Shown here in pieces: positions 1 through 5,171 of a stretch of DNA of 5,819 nucleotides. The number at the start of each line of letters is the position of its first letter. Within the stretch, counting starts at the first letter, position 1. Position numbers and translations under genes: made by a program. Under the pieces are notes generated by a model that saw only the letters and a list, made by a program, of their open reading frames with translations, did not search any database and was not told the DNA's origin. Source of the stretch: an uncultured Blautia sp. (GTDB lineage Bacteria; Bacillota; Clostridia; Lachnospirales; Lachnospiraceae). Location: the NCBI GenBank assembly GCA_934358405.1, contig CAKRKL010000122.1, positions 1-5,819 on the forward strand, read 5' to 3'.

Positions 1-270
1 ATAGCTGCCGGCAATCATAACAAAGATCATCATGTGATCCAGCTTCTTCAGAATACGATTAACCTTATCTGTGGAATTTACAGAATGGTAAAGTGTGCTG
101 GCTGCATAAAGCAGCATCATGGTAAGAATAAAAATACTTAAAGCCAGTATATGAATATGATCGCTCCATACAGATGAGCGGATCAAAAGTGGTGCAGCCC
201 CGACTGCAGCCAGGAGAAATGCGATACCGTGTGTAATTGCGCTTCCCGGATCCTTTAATTTAAATCTCAT
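1..270 (-). CDS. trhA: Hemolysin III / TrhA family membrane protein (PAQR-like), N-terminal 90 residues only
   Basis: The 5' end of a leftward gene whose 3' part lies beyond the left edge; 90 residues are visible of a family that usually has about 200-220. ATG at 270-268 is preceded by an excellent SD, GGAGGTG (278-284). The product starts MRFKLKDPGSAITHGIAFLL and shows two hydrophobic segments (about residues 12-30 and 39-57). These are followed by the S-x3-H signature (S58..H62, in STLYHS) and a KLDHMMIFVMIAGSY stretch with D78-H79. These residues match the conserved S, H and D positions of the hemolysin III/PAQR (CREST) superfamily of seven-helix membrane proteins, thought to use a metal-dependent hydrolase-like site. 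The original hemolysin activity is doubtful for most members, and some have been linked to membrane-energy or fluidity homeostasis, so the precise function here is unknown. The gene appears monocistronic at its 5' end, with its own promoter and a possible operator. Confidence 0.88.
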   Translation of the reverse strand, partial: MRFKLKDPGSAITHGIAFLLAAVGAAPLLIRSSVWSDHIHILALSIFILTMMLLYAASTLYHSVNSTDKVNRILKKLDHMMIFVMIAGSY

Positions 271-311
271 AAATAACACCTCCAAAAACAAAGAAAAATA
301 AAAACCACAAC

Positions 312-332
312 ATGTAGTAATTAAAACTACAT
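312..332. promoter_or_regulatory. Perfect 7-bp inverted repeat, candidate operator of trhA
   Basis: ATGTAGT (312-318) and ACTACAT (326-332) form perfect arms around a 7-nt A/T spacer, a 21-bp dyad. It lies about 10-30 bp downstream of the predicted trhA start, a typical roadblock position for a repressor. The RNA hairpin would be weak and A/T-rich with no following U-run in the trhA direction, so a protein-binding site is the more natural reading. The regulator is not identifiable from this window. Confidence 0.45.
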
Positions 333-348
333 CATAAAGTATGTGATA

Positions 349-376
349 ACTATACCACGTTTTTTCAAAAATGCAA
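349..376 (-). promoter_or_regulatory. Predicted sigma-A promoter of trhA
   Basis: Read on the minus strand, -35 TTGCAT (371-376) and -10 TATAGT (349-354) are separated by 16 bp. The transcription start is predicted near 342, giving a 5' leader of about 70 nt before the GGAGGTG SD. The sequence upstream of the -35 (377-412) is very A/T-rich and could act as an UP element. Seen in sequence; not compared with any experimental start site. Confidence 0.6.
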
Positions 377-385
377 GGGATTTCT

Positions 386-410
386 TAAAAGTTTTATAGT
401 AAAAGTTTTA
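386..410. repeat. Two direct copies of an 11-bp near-palindrome
   Basis: TAAAAGTTTTA occurs at 386-396 and again at 400-410, a 14-bp period; each copy is itself palindromic around the central G. The outer ends also form CTTAAAA (384-390) / TTTTAAG (406-412). The pair sits just upstream of the trhA -35 and about 60 bp upstream of the -10 of the divergent gene. It could be an UP element or a regulator site. The low complexity of A/T DNA means chance is also possible. Confidence 0.4.
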
Positions 411-464
411 AGGCAAGATTAGGAAGAGAACAAAAAAGAACAGATAGCACTTAGGGGAGTATTA

Positions 465-473
465 TGGTAAAAT
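465..473 (+). promoter_or_regulatory. Possible extended -10 promoter for the 533-892 gene
   Basis: TGG followed by TAAAAT (468-473) matches an extended -10 element (TGn plus a TATAAT-like hexamer). At 17 bp upstream (445-450) the hexamer TAGCAC is a poor -35, which fits the extended type. The start would fall near 480, leaving a leader of about 50 nt before the GTG at 533. This is the best candidate in the divergent 271-532 gap, but only moderately supported. Confidence 0.4.
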
Positions 474-532
474 AATAACAGGTCGTTGGTATGCGTGGAG
501 CGGCTGTATAGAATTTGCAGGGGGTATTGGGT

Positions 533-892
533 GTGAAGGTAACAGAAGAGCTTTTACAGGAAGCAGATGAGATTCAGAATTTTTCTGATGGAATTATTAT
601 GCCGGACGGAGATTACAGGCTGATTGGAGAGAAAGGGCATCTTCAGATGATGATGGAACTTTTGCCATATTCAGAGAAAGAAATCTGGAAGATGATACCG
701 GAAAATGATTCCGCATTGTTTTGGCTAATTGAGAAAACCGGATGTGTGCTTACAGACTATAATTCTACAGTAGGAATGGCTATGACGCCAGAGCAGAAGG
801 CAGTTTTTGATATGCTGGTAAAGCATGGAATCGTTTCTTTGGAGTATTTTGACATTACCAGGCAGAGACAGAAGATGCGGGATACGCTTTGA
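533..892 (+). CDS. Conserved-looking small protein of unknown function (119 aa)
   Basis: I do not recognise this family. The open frame extends back to a TTG at 515, but GTG at 533 is preferred because AGGGGG (519-524) lies 8 nt upstream as an SD; the TTG at 527 is too close to that SD. The product (MKVTEELLQE...QKMRDTL) is acidic and soluble, with no signal peptide or transmembrane helix. It starts with a likely helix (residues 3-16), then a short GDYRLIGEKG turn (26-35), a hydrophobic/aromatic core (ALFWLIEKTGCVLTDY, 61-76) with one Cys (C71), and an amphipathic C-terminal helix after TPEQK (85-89). The frame is open for its full length, codon use resembles the neighbours, and a strong terminator follows 31 nt after the stop, all of which support a real gene. 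It is monocistronic, divergent from trhA and convergent with spoVT; neither neighbour suggests a role. Confidence 0.75.
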   Translation: MKVTEELLQEADEIQNFSDGIIMPDGDYRLIGEKGHLQMMMELLPYSEKEIWKMIPENDSALFWLIEKTGCVLTDYNSTVGMAMTPEQKAVFDMLVKHGIVSLEYFDITRQRQKMRDTL

Positions 893-923
893 ATAGATTG
901 TTGCTGTTGTTTGTAAATAATTT

Positions 924-962
924 CAGGGAGCAGATCATTTCGTTGAGATGATCTGCTCCCTG
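924..962 (+). terminator. Rho-independent terminator of the 533-892 gene
   Basis: A perfect 15-bp stem with arms at 924-938 (CAGGGAGCAGATCAT) and 948-962 encloses a 9-nt loop and is followed on the + strand by TTTGATTTTTT (963-973). On the minus strand the sequence after the stem is AAATTATTTAC, a poor U-tract. It is therefore primarily a + strand terminator, although the same stem lies 18 nt past the spoVT stop and may help end that convergent transcript. Confidence 0.9.
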
Positions 963-980
963 TTTGATTTTTTCGAAATA

Positions 981-1529
981 TTATTGTTCCATCTGCCGCC
1001 CAAGAAATCCGGCAGCAGTTTGAGCAAGAAGTTTTTCGCTGGTGCCCATTATGTCTTTATCACTTTTCCCAAGAAGGATAACACTGCCGATAGCGTCACC
1101 TGCGGAGATGATGGGGTGAATGACCTGTGTGCCGGAAAATTCCGGCTGTTCGTCTACTACGGGGATTTTACCTCTGTCTTTTGTGTTCAGGCATTTAGAT
1201 TCCCGGCCGTTAATAACGCCTTCCAGCTGCTGACTGATCATTTTCCCGATAAGTTCCCGGCTTCCGGGACCGGCAGCAGCAACTACCTGATCATGGTCAG
1301 TGATGCAGGAGAGCATTCCGGTAGACTGGGAAAGGGATTCCGCATATTCTTTTGCAAAAATGCTTAACTCACCGATGGGAGAATATTTTTTGAGAATAAT
1401 TTCGCCCTCACGGTCTGTGAAGATTTCAAGGGGTGTGCCTTCTTTGATTCGCAAGGTTCTGCGAATTTCCTTTGGTATGACTACCCTGCCCAGGTCGTCA
1501 ATTCTTCTTACGATTCCTGTTGCTTTCAT
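981..1529 (-). CDS. spoVT: Stage V sporulation protein T (AbrB-type DNA-binding plus GAF domain regulator)
   Basis: 182 residues, close to the 178 of Bacillus subtilis SpoVT. Residues 1-50 form the swapped-hairpin AbrB domain with its signature MKATGIVRRIDDLGRVVIPK and EIRRTLRIKEGTPLEIF; residues about 56-178 are the GAF-like domain that, in the known structure, mediates tetramer formation and may bind an unknown ligand. The length and paired domains separate it from the shorter AbrB/Abh proteins. In Bacillus the protein tunes sigma-G-dependent forespore genes, spore coat and germination properties. ATG at 1529-1527 is preceded by AGGAGG (1539-1544) with 9-nt spacing. The upstream region carries a near-perfect sigma-G promoter, agreeing with forespore expression. 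It is followed by the convergent terminator at 924-962. Its presence is good evidence that the host forms endospores. Confidence 0.96.
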   Translation of the reverse strand: MKATGIVRRIDDLGRVVIPKEIRRTLRIKEGTPLEIFTDREGEIILKKYSPIGELSIFAKEYAESLSQSTGMLSCITDHDQVVAAAGPGSRELIGKMISQQLEGVINGRESKCLNTKDRGKIPVVDEQPEFSGTQVIHPIISAGDAIGSVILLGKSDKDIMGTSEKLLAQTAAGFLGRQMEQ

Positions 1530-1582
1530 TTATCTGTTCCTCCTGTATTTTTCATCTGCTTCCATATTTTGTACTGTATGGA

Positions 1583-1611
1583 TAGTATGTGAAAAATGAG
1601 GGGAATTATGC
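1583..1611 (-). promoter_or_regulatory. Predicted sigma-G (forespore) promoter of spoVT
   Basis: On the minus strand, GCATA (1607-1611) and CATACTA (1583-1589) are separated by 17 bp. Both agree with the sigma-G consensus known from B. subtilis (GHATR, 17-18 bp, CATWMTA). The start is predicted near 1576, giving a leader of about 47 nt that contains the spoVT SD. The rest of the 148-bp gap between the peptidase gene and spoVT is A/T-rich, with no other clear element. Confidence 0.75.
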
Positions 1612-1677
1612 GTTGGAAATCTGCAATAATAAATGAATTGTGAAAGATATGTGTAATAAAACAAGAAGCCAGCAGTA

Positions 1678-2229
1678 TTATATATACTGATTATTGAGGT
1701 GATGATATTCTTCCAGCGTCATTCCTGTAAGTGCCAGATACCCGGAGAGTTCCCGGGTGACATAGCGAATATGCCAGGGCTCATATGGAATACCGGTAAT
1801 ATTTTCTTTGTTTTGCGGATAGCGGAGAATAAATCCAAAAAGAGATGCGTTGCGTGCAAGCCATTTACCCTCTTGGGTATGGGCAAACTCCGGGAGCAGT
1901 TCCATGTGAAGAGCTGGACAGGAAACATCCAGAGCCAGTCCGCTTTGATGCTCGCTGGTGCCTGGTGCAGCAACGTAAGGATTACCTGTGTAAAGCTTCT
2001 GCTGGCGCTTATAAGAACGATAGCCGGAAATGCCATAAAGACACAGCCCCTCTTTGCAGGCTGCATTTATAAGGCAAAGAGCGGCGTGAGCAGTCTTTTT
2101 TTCCAGAAGACGTCTGGAATCATTAAGACATGCGTGGAAGGGAATTCCTATATCGACAAGATTTTCAGGAACATAGTCGGATGGAAGCGGGTGATTTCGG
2201 TTGATCAGGCGAGTATAAAGATTTTGCAT
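1678..2229 (-). CDS. M15-family D-Ala-D-Ala carboxypeptidase (VanY/VanXY-like), no signal peptide
   Basis: 183 residues with the complete signature of peptidase family M15B zinc D,D-peptidases. These are SGYRSYKRQQKLY (R71 for substrate carboxylate), SEHQSGLALD supplying zinc ligands H94 and D101, FGFILRYP (131-138), and YEPWHIRYV with the catalytic base E150 and third zinc ligand H153. The family removes the terminal D-alanine of peptidoglycan stems or precursors. The first 25 residues (MQNLYTRLINRNHPLPSDYV...) are polar and enter directly into the NRNHPLP motif with which family members begin, so there is no signal peptide or membrane anchor and the protein is predicted to be cytoplasmic, like VanXY rather than VanY. 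No van resistance genes accompany it, so a housekeeping, recycling or spore cell-wall role is more likely than glycopeptide resistance. ATG 2229-2227 has SD AAGGGGG (2238-2244), which lies inside the upstream terminator stem. Gap to niaR 61 bp, to spoVT 148 bp. Confidence 0.9.
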   Translation of the reverse strand: MQNLYTRLINRNHPLPSDYVPENLVDIGIPFHACLNDSRRLLEKKTAHAALCLINAACKEGLCLYGISGYRSYKRQQKLYTGNPYVAAPGTSEHQSGLALDVSCPALHMELLPEFAHTQEGKWLARNASLFGFILRYPQNKENITGIPYEPWHIRYVTRELSGYLALTGMTLEEYHHLNNQYI

Positions 2230-2280
2230 AAAAAAGTCCCCCTTTCTGCTACATCCTTTATATGTATGCAGTAAAGGGGG
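2230..2280 (-). terminator. Terminator of the nadBC-niaR operon, overlapping the translation start region of the peptidase gene
   Basis: Read on the minus strand, CCCCCTTT (2273-2280) pairs with AAAGGGGG (2238-2245). Within this, CTGC/GCAG and TACAT/ATGTA extend the helix around a 7-nt ATAAAGG loop. ACTTTTTT (2230-2237) follows as the U-tract. The left arm begins 10 nt after the niaR stop. On the plus strand the hairpin is followed by AAAATATAC, so it is directional. The 3' arm contains the SD of the downstream peptidase gene and the U-tract fills the SD-ATG spacer. Confidence 0.88.
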
Positions 2281-2290
2281 AAAATATACT

Positions 2291-2839
2291 TTAGTCCTGA
2301 CTATTCCAGAAGTCTACAGGCTCATAATCCTGCAGTTTGGCGAGAAAGCCCCTCTGTCTGAGTTCTTCCTGAATGGCATCCAGAATTTCTTCACTTTCCG
2401 CATCTATGGTATGATAATGATAGCCGGAGGTCACATTCTTCAAAAGACTGGATTTCCCGGTACTGATTTCCTCCATATAGTTGCGGATATCCCGACGAGA
2501 TTTGATTCCCATATCTGCCTTCAGGACGCCATAGACCTTGTGAAAGACAAATACATCGCGAATCTGTCCGCCTGCATCTACAATGGCACTAAGCTCCTCT
2601 TCCACCTGGTCGTCTGTATGAATGACCTTGAATACACGGGAATATTTCTTTTCTTCCTGCAGAAGATAGCCCTTATTGGTTGAGAAAATAGTGGCACCAT
2701 TTGCACGCAGGAGTGAAATATCCTGTACAATGATCTGTCGGCTAACGTGCAGCTCCTGTGACAAGGCACCGCCGGAAACCGGACCGGTGCTAGAGGATAA
2801 AATATTTAAAAGCTGTTTTCTTCTTTCTTCACTCTTCAT
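2291..2839 (-). CDS. niaR: NiaR transcriptional repressor of NAD biosynthesis (HTH_11 plus 3H domain)
   Basis: 182 residues. An N-terminal winged HTH (about 5-60; ALSQELHVSRQIIVQDISLL is the recognition region) is followed by a 3H domain (about 70-175). The domain's histidines are present: H74 (VIHTDD), H100 (FVFHKVYG) and the H141-Y-H143 pair. With E82, the spacing of H74, H141 and H143 reproduces the metal-site spacing I recall for Thermotoga maritima NiaR (His79, Glu87, His146, His148). NiaR (formerly YrxA) senses nicotinic acid and represses de novo synthesis and niacin uptake genes in Firmicutes. Here it is the third gene of nadBC-niaR, so it should repress its own operon. The start ATG 2839-2837 lies 5 nt past the nadC stop and has no recognisable SD, which suggests translation coupled to nadC. 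The stop is followed at once by the operon terminator. Confidence 0.94.
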   Translation of the reverse strand: MKSEERRKQLLNILSSSTGPVSGGALSQELHVSRQIIVQDISLLRANGATIFSTNKGYLLQEEKKYSRVFKVIHTDDQVEEELSAIVDAGGQIRDVFVFHKVYGVLKADMGIKSRRDIRNYMEEISTGKSSLLKNVTSGYHYHTIDAESEEILDAIQEELRQRGFLAKLQDYEPVDFWNSQD

Positions 2840-2844
2840 GATTT

Positions 2845-3702
2845 TTATTCTACAGTATGGAGATTCTTCATTGATAAATCCATAATAGGAGCGGAATGGG
2901 TAAGTGCTCCGCTTGATACATAATTTACACCTAAACCGGTAAGTCTGGCAATGTTTTCTTTTGTTACATTTCCGGAAACTTCGATTTCAGCACGTCCGGC
3001 AATGTAATCGATAGATTCCTTAAGCTGTTCAGTAGTCATGTTATCCAGCATGATAATGTCAGCTCCGGCCTCTACTGCTTCTTTTACCATATCAAGATTT
3101 TCTACCTCTACCTCGATTTTGCGGACAAAAGGTGCATAGGCTTTTGCCATGGAGATAGCCTGTTTTACGCCGCCGGCAGCACCGATATGGTTATCCTTTA
3201 AAAGAACGCCGTCAGAAAGATTGTAACGGTGGTTATTTCCTCCACCGATACGTACGGAATATTTCTCGAAGATACGGTTATTCGGTGTGGTTTTTCTGGT
3301 ATCAAGAAGCTTGATTCCGGTACCCTCCAGAAGAGCTGCAACCTGGCTGGTGTAGGTGGCAATTCCACTCATTCGCTGCAGATAGTTAAGGGCTGTTCTT
3401 TCTCCGCAGAGAAGAACACGAATATCTCCGTAAACCCTTCCGACAAGCTGCTTGTTCTCTACATGATCCCCGTCTTTTACATAGAATTCTGCTTTAGTGG
3501 ATGGATCCAGGAGAGTGAAAACACGCTCAAAAACCTGCAGACCACAGATAATTCCGTCCTGTTTGCAGATAAGATCTACAACGCCTGGAGTTGGCTTTGG
3601 CATAACACTGTTGGTGGAGACATCTTCACTTGTAATATCTTCTTTTAATGCACTTAAAATAAATGGGTCAACATTTAACCCAAGAGTTACCTGATCAAAC
3701 AT
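2845..3702 (-). CDS. nadC: Nicotinate-nucleotide pyrophosphorylase, carboxylating (quinolinate phosphoribosyltransferase)
   Basis: 285 residues, the normal family length. It converts quinolinate and phosphoribosyl pyrophosphate to nicotinate mononucleotide, CO2 and pyrophosphate in the cytosol, the step joining de novo synthesis to the common NAD pathway. Visible motifs: ERTALNYLQRMSGIAT (R102), LDTRKTTP (R136, K137), RIGGGNNHRYNLSD (H158, R159), LLKDNHI (K169), IEVEVEN (E198), IMLDN (D220) and the C-terminal EVSGNV and VSSGALTHSAP phosphate-binding strands; all the expected active-site residues are present. After TTP it has NNR, where many homologues have GLR. The frame is open upstream to 3816, but that stretch is antiparallel-free shadow of nadB in another frame. 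ATG at 3702-3700 is chosen because it has SD AAAGGAA (3710-3716) 7 nt away and begins the family's usual N-terminus. It overlaps the nadB stop by 8 nt. Confidence 0.97.
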   Translation of the reverse strand: MFDQVTLGLNVDPFILSALKEDITSEDVSTNSVMPKPTPGVVDLICKQDGIICGLQVFERVFTLLDPSTKAEFYVKDGDHVENKQLVGRVYGDIRVLLCGERTALNYLQRMSGIATYTSQVAALLEGTGIKLLDTRKTTPNNRIFEKYSVRIGGGNNHRYNLSDGVLLKDNHIGAAGGVKQAISMAKAYAPFVRKIEVEVENLDMVKEAVEAGADIIMLDNMTTEQLKESIDYIAGRAEIEVSGNVTKENIARLTGLGVNYVSSGALTHSAPIMDLSMKNLHTVE

Positions 3703-5029
3703 ATAAAAATTCCTTTCTGTCAGCTGTATTTGCGCCAAGTGTAATGGCTTCGATTGCAAGGTGATAGTAAGCTTCGGCAAGAGCCTGCTGGTCTTCATAC
3801 TGGTGGAGATCAACATGAGCTGAAAGGTATTCGGCTGTTATCTGTGTATCTGCATCAGTTGAATTTAAAGCAGTGGAGACCATATCCTGTGCAGCACGTT
3901 TTGCGAAAACAAGACTTTCCAGCAAAGAATTGCTGGCGAGGCGATTTCTGCCGTGGACACCATTGCAGGCGGCTTCTCCTACTACATAAAGATTTTCCAT
4001 AGAGGAACGGCTCTGGTGGTCAACCTTTACACCACCCATAAAGTAGTGCTGTGCGGGAACAACCGGAATACATTCTTTGAAAACATCATAACCCATTTCC
4101 TTGCAGTGTTCAACAATATTTGGAAAATGATGGCGCAGTGTTTCAGCTGGAATGGTTCTCAGATCCTCCCAGACAAAATCAGTGCCATCCTTTGCCATCT
4201 GTTCATGGATTTTCTGGGAAAGAAGATCACGGGGGAGCAGTTCATCGGTAAAGCGGTTCATGTTTTTGTCGTATAATTTTGCGCCTTCGCCTCTTACGGA
4301 TTCAGAAATCAGGAAACTGCGATCCTCTGGCCGTTTGGTGTAGAAGGTGGTTGGATGAATTTGCACGTAATCAGGATTTTGCAGCTCAATATTGTGTTTA
4401 ATAGCAATAGCAAGAGAATCACCGGTAAGGTGACGGAAATTAGTGGAATGCTTGTAAAGACCGCCTACTCCGCCACTTGCCATAACGGTGCAGGTGGCAG
4501 TAACTGTATCAAGAGAACCGTCCGGACGACGAATTACAGCACCGTAGCAGTGGTTATCTTTTTCCAGAATGTCCACCATAGTAGTGTACTCAAGAAGCTG
4601 AACATTGGAAAGCTTCTGAACCTCACGAAGCAAGGTACTGGTGATTTCCTTGCCGGTAACATCCTCATGGAAAATAATCCGGTTGGTGGAATGAGCGCCT
4701 TCTTTGGTGTAGGAGAGGCTTCCATCTTCGTTTCGCTCGAAACGCGCTCCGTAGGAAACCAGATCCTTTACGACTTCCGGGGAGGTGCGGATCATAATAT
4801 CTACAGAATCCTTGTCATTTTCGTAATGTCCGGCTTTCATAGTGTCTTCGAAAAAACTGTCGTAATCAGACTGTTCTTTCAGCATGCACATACCGCCCTG
4901 GGCAAGATAGGAGTCATTGCTGGTAAGGTCGGATTTGGTTATAATAGTAATTTTTTTATCGCGGGGAAGCTGAAGGGCACAGTAAAGACCGGAGCAGCCT
5001 GAGCCTGCAATGAGAATATCTGTCTTCAT
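3695..5029 (-). CDS. nadB: L-aspartate oxidase, short form
   Basis: 444 residues. FAD enzyme that oxidises L-aspartate to iminoaspartate, the substrate of NadA; in anaerobes fumarate probably replaces oxygen as acceptor. Seen: FAD dinucleotide fold ILIAGSGCSGLYCALQLP (6-22), SYLAQGG (40-46), EGAHSTNRIIFHEDVTG (110-126, E110), ASGGVGGLYKHSTN (184-197), QIHPTTFY (H225), ESVRGEGAKL and RDLL (R267), QHYFMGGVKVD (H328), and GRNRLASNSLLESLVFAKRA (R363). E110, H225, R267, H328 and R363 correspond to E. coli Glu121, His244, Arg290, His351 and Arg386. The protein is about 90 residues shorter than the E. coli (540) or B. subtilis (531) enzymes because most of the C-terminal helical domain is absent. 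No continuation in another frame is seen, so this is a short variant rather than a frameshift. ATG 5029-5027 has SD AAAAGGAT (5041-5048). First gene of nadBC-niaR. Confidence 0.96.
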   Translation of the reverse strand: MKTDILIAGSGCSGLYCALQLPRDKKITIITKSDLTSNDSYLAQGGMCMLKEQSDYDSFFEDTMKAGHYENDKDSVDIMIRTSPEVVKDLVSYGARFERNEDGSLSYTKEGAHSTNRIIFHEDVTGKEITSTLLREVQKLSNVQLLEYTTMVDILEKDNHCYGAVIRRPDGSLDTVTATCTVMASGGVGGLYKHSTNFRHLTGDSLAIAIKHNIELQNPDYVQIHPTTFYTKRPEDRSFLISESVRGEGAKLYDKNMNRFTDELLPRDLLSQKIHEQMAKDGTDFVWEDLRTIPAETLRHHFPNIVEHCKEMGYDVFKECIPVVPAQHYFMGGVKVDHQSRSSMENLYVVGEAACNGVHGRNRLASNSLLESLVFAKRAAQDMVSTALNSTDADTQITAEYLSAHVDLHQYEDQQALAEAYYHLAIEAITLGANTADRKEFLYV

Positions 5030-5068
5030 AGTATAATTGAATCCTTTTTTAATATTTAAACCTTTGAA

Positions 5069-5095
5069 CAGATTCCCATATATTGGGGGAATCTG
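5069..5095 (-). other. Hairpin in the nadB 5' leader
   Basis: Perfect 9-bp arms CAGATTCCC (5069-5077) and GGGAATCTG (5087-5095) enclose a 9-nt loop. It lies inside the roughly 87-nt leader expected from the nadB promoter, about 20 nt upstream of the SD. No U-run follows on the minus strand, and only CTGCTTTTG follows on the plus strand. It is therefore not a clear terminator in either direction; it could be an mRNA-stabilising stem or a second protein-binding dyad. Confidence 0.5.
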
Positions 5096-5122
5096 CTGCT
5101 TTTGTCGGGTGACATGTCCTGT

Positions 5123-5151
5123 AGTATAGCACTAAACTTTACAGTTGACAA
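5123..5151 (-). promoter_or_regulatory. Predicted sigma-A promoter of nadBC-niaR
   Basis: On the minus strand, -35 TTGTCA (5146-5151; one mismatch to consensus) and -10 TATACT (5123-5128) are separated by 17 bp. TGC directly before the -10 makes it an extended -10. The start is predicted near 5116. The -35 lies entirely within the centre of the 5134-5167 inverted repeat, so a bound repressor would block polymerase. Confidence 0.8.
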
Positions 5152-5167
5152 GATATCTGTAAAGTTT
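5134..5167. promoter_or_regulatory. Candidate NiaR operator shared by the divergent nadB and nadA promoters
   Basis: A perfect inverted repeat has 11-bp arms AAACTTTACAG (5134-5144) and CTGTAAAGTTT (5157-5167) around TTGACAAGATAT. The left arm and centre cover the nadB spacer and -35; the right arm ends 4 bp before the nadA -35. A repressor here could control both directions. The linked niaR gene makes NiaR the obvious candidate; assignment is by context, since I did not compare the site with a published NiaR matrix. Confidence 0.7.
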
Positions 5168-5171
5168 TTAG

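Noticed and set aside
491..511. Six-codon leader ORF (ATG CGT ... GTA TAG) before the unknown small gene
   Set aside because: No convincing SD, and no regulatory amino-acid pattern or attenuator hairpin; likely chance.
515..532. TTG at 515 as the start of the unknown small gene
   Set aside because: No SD precedes it, while AGGGGG at 519-524 is correctly spaced for GTG at 533.
948..1367. Open frame on the + strand opposite spoVT
   Set aside because: It starts inside the terminator stem and is antisense to spoVT; the translation is low-complexity and Phe-rich.
1673..1689. CAGTAT/ATACTG hairpin at the 3' end of the peptidase gene
   Set aside because: Only 6 bp, A/T-rich, overlapping the stop codon and followed by no immediate U-run on the minus strand; not a credible terminator.
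1699..2274. Open frame on the + strand opposite the M15 peptidase gene
   Set aside because: The minus strand encodes a complete M15 active site here; the + strand product has no recognisable motif.
3703..3816. 38-codon N-terminal extension of nadC
   Set aside because: It lies within the nadB coding sequence in another frame, and the ATG at 3702 has a good SD and the normal family N-terminus.
4355..5002. Long open frame on the + strand opposite nadB (215 codons)
   Set aside because: It is entirely antisense to a clear nadB with all catalytic motifs, has no SD-supported start, and its product resembles no protein family.
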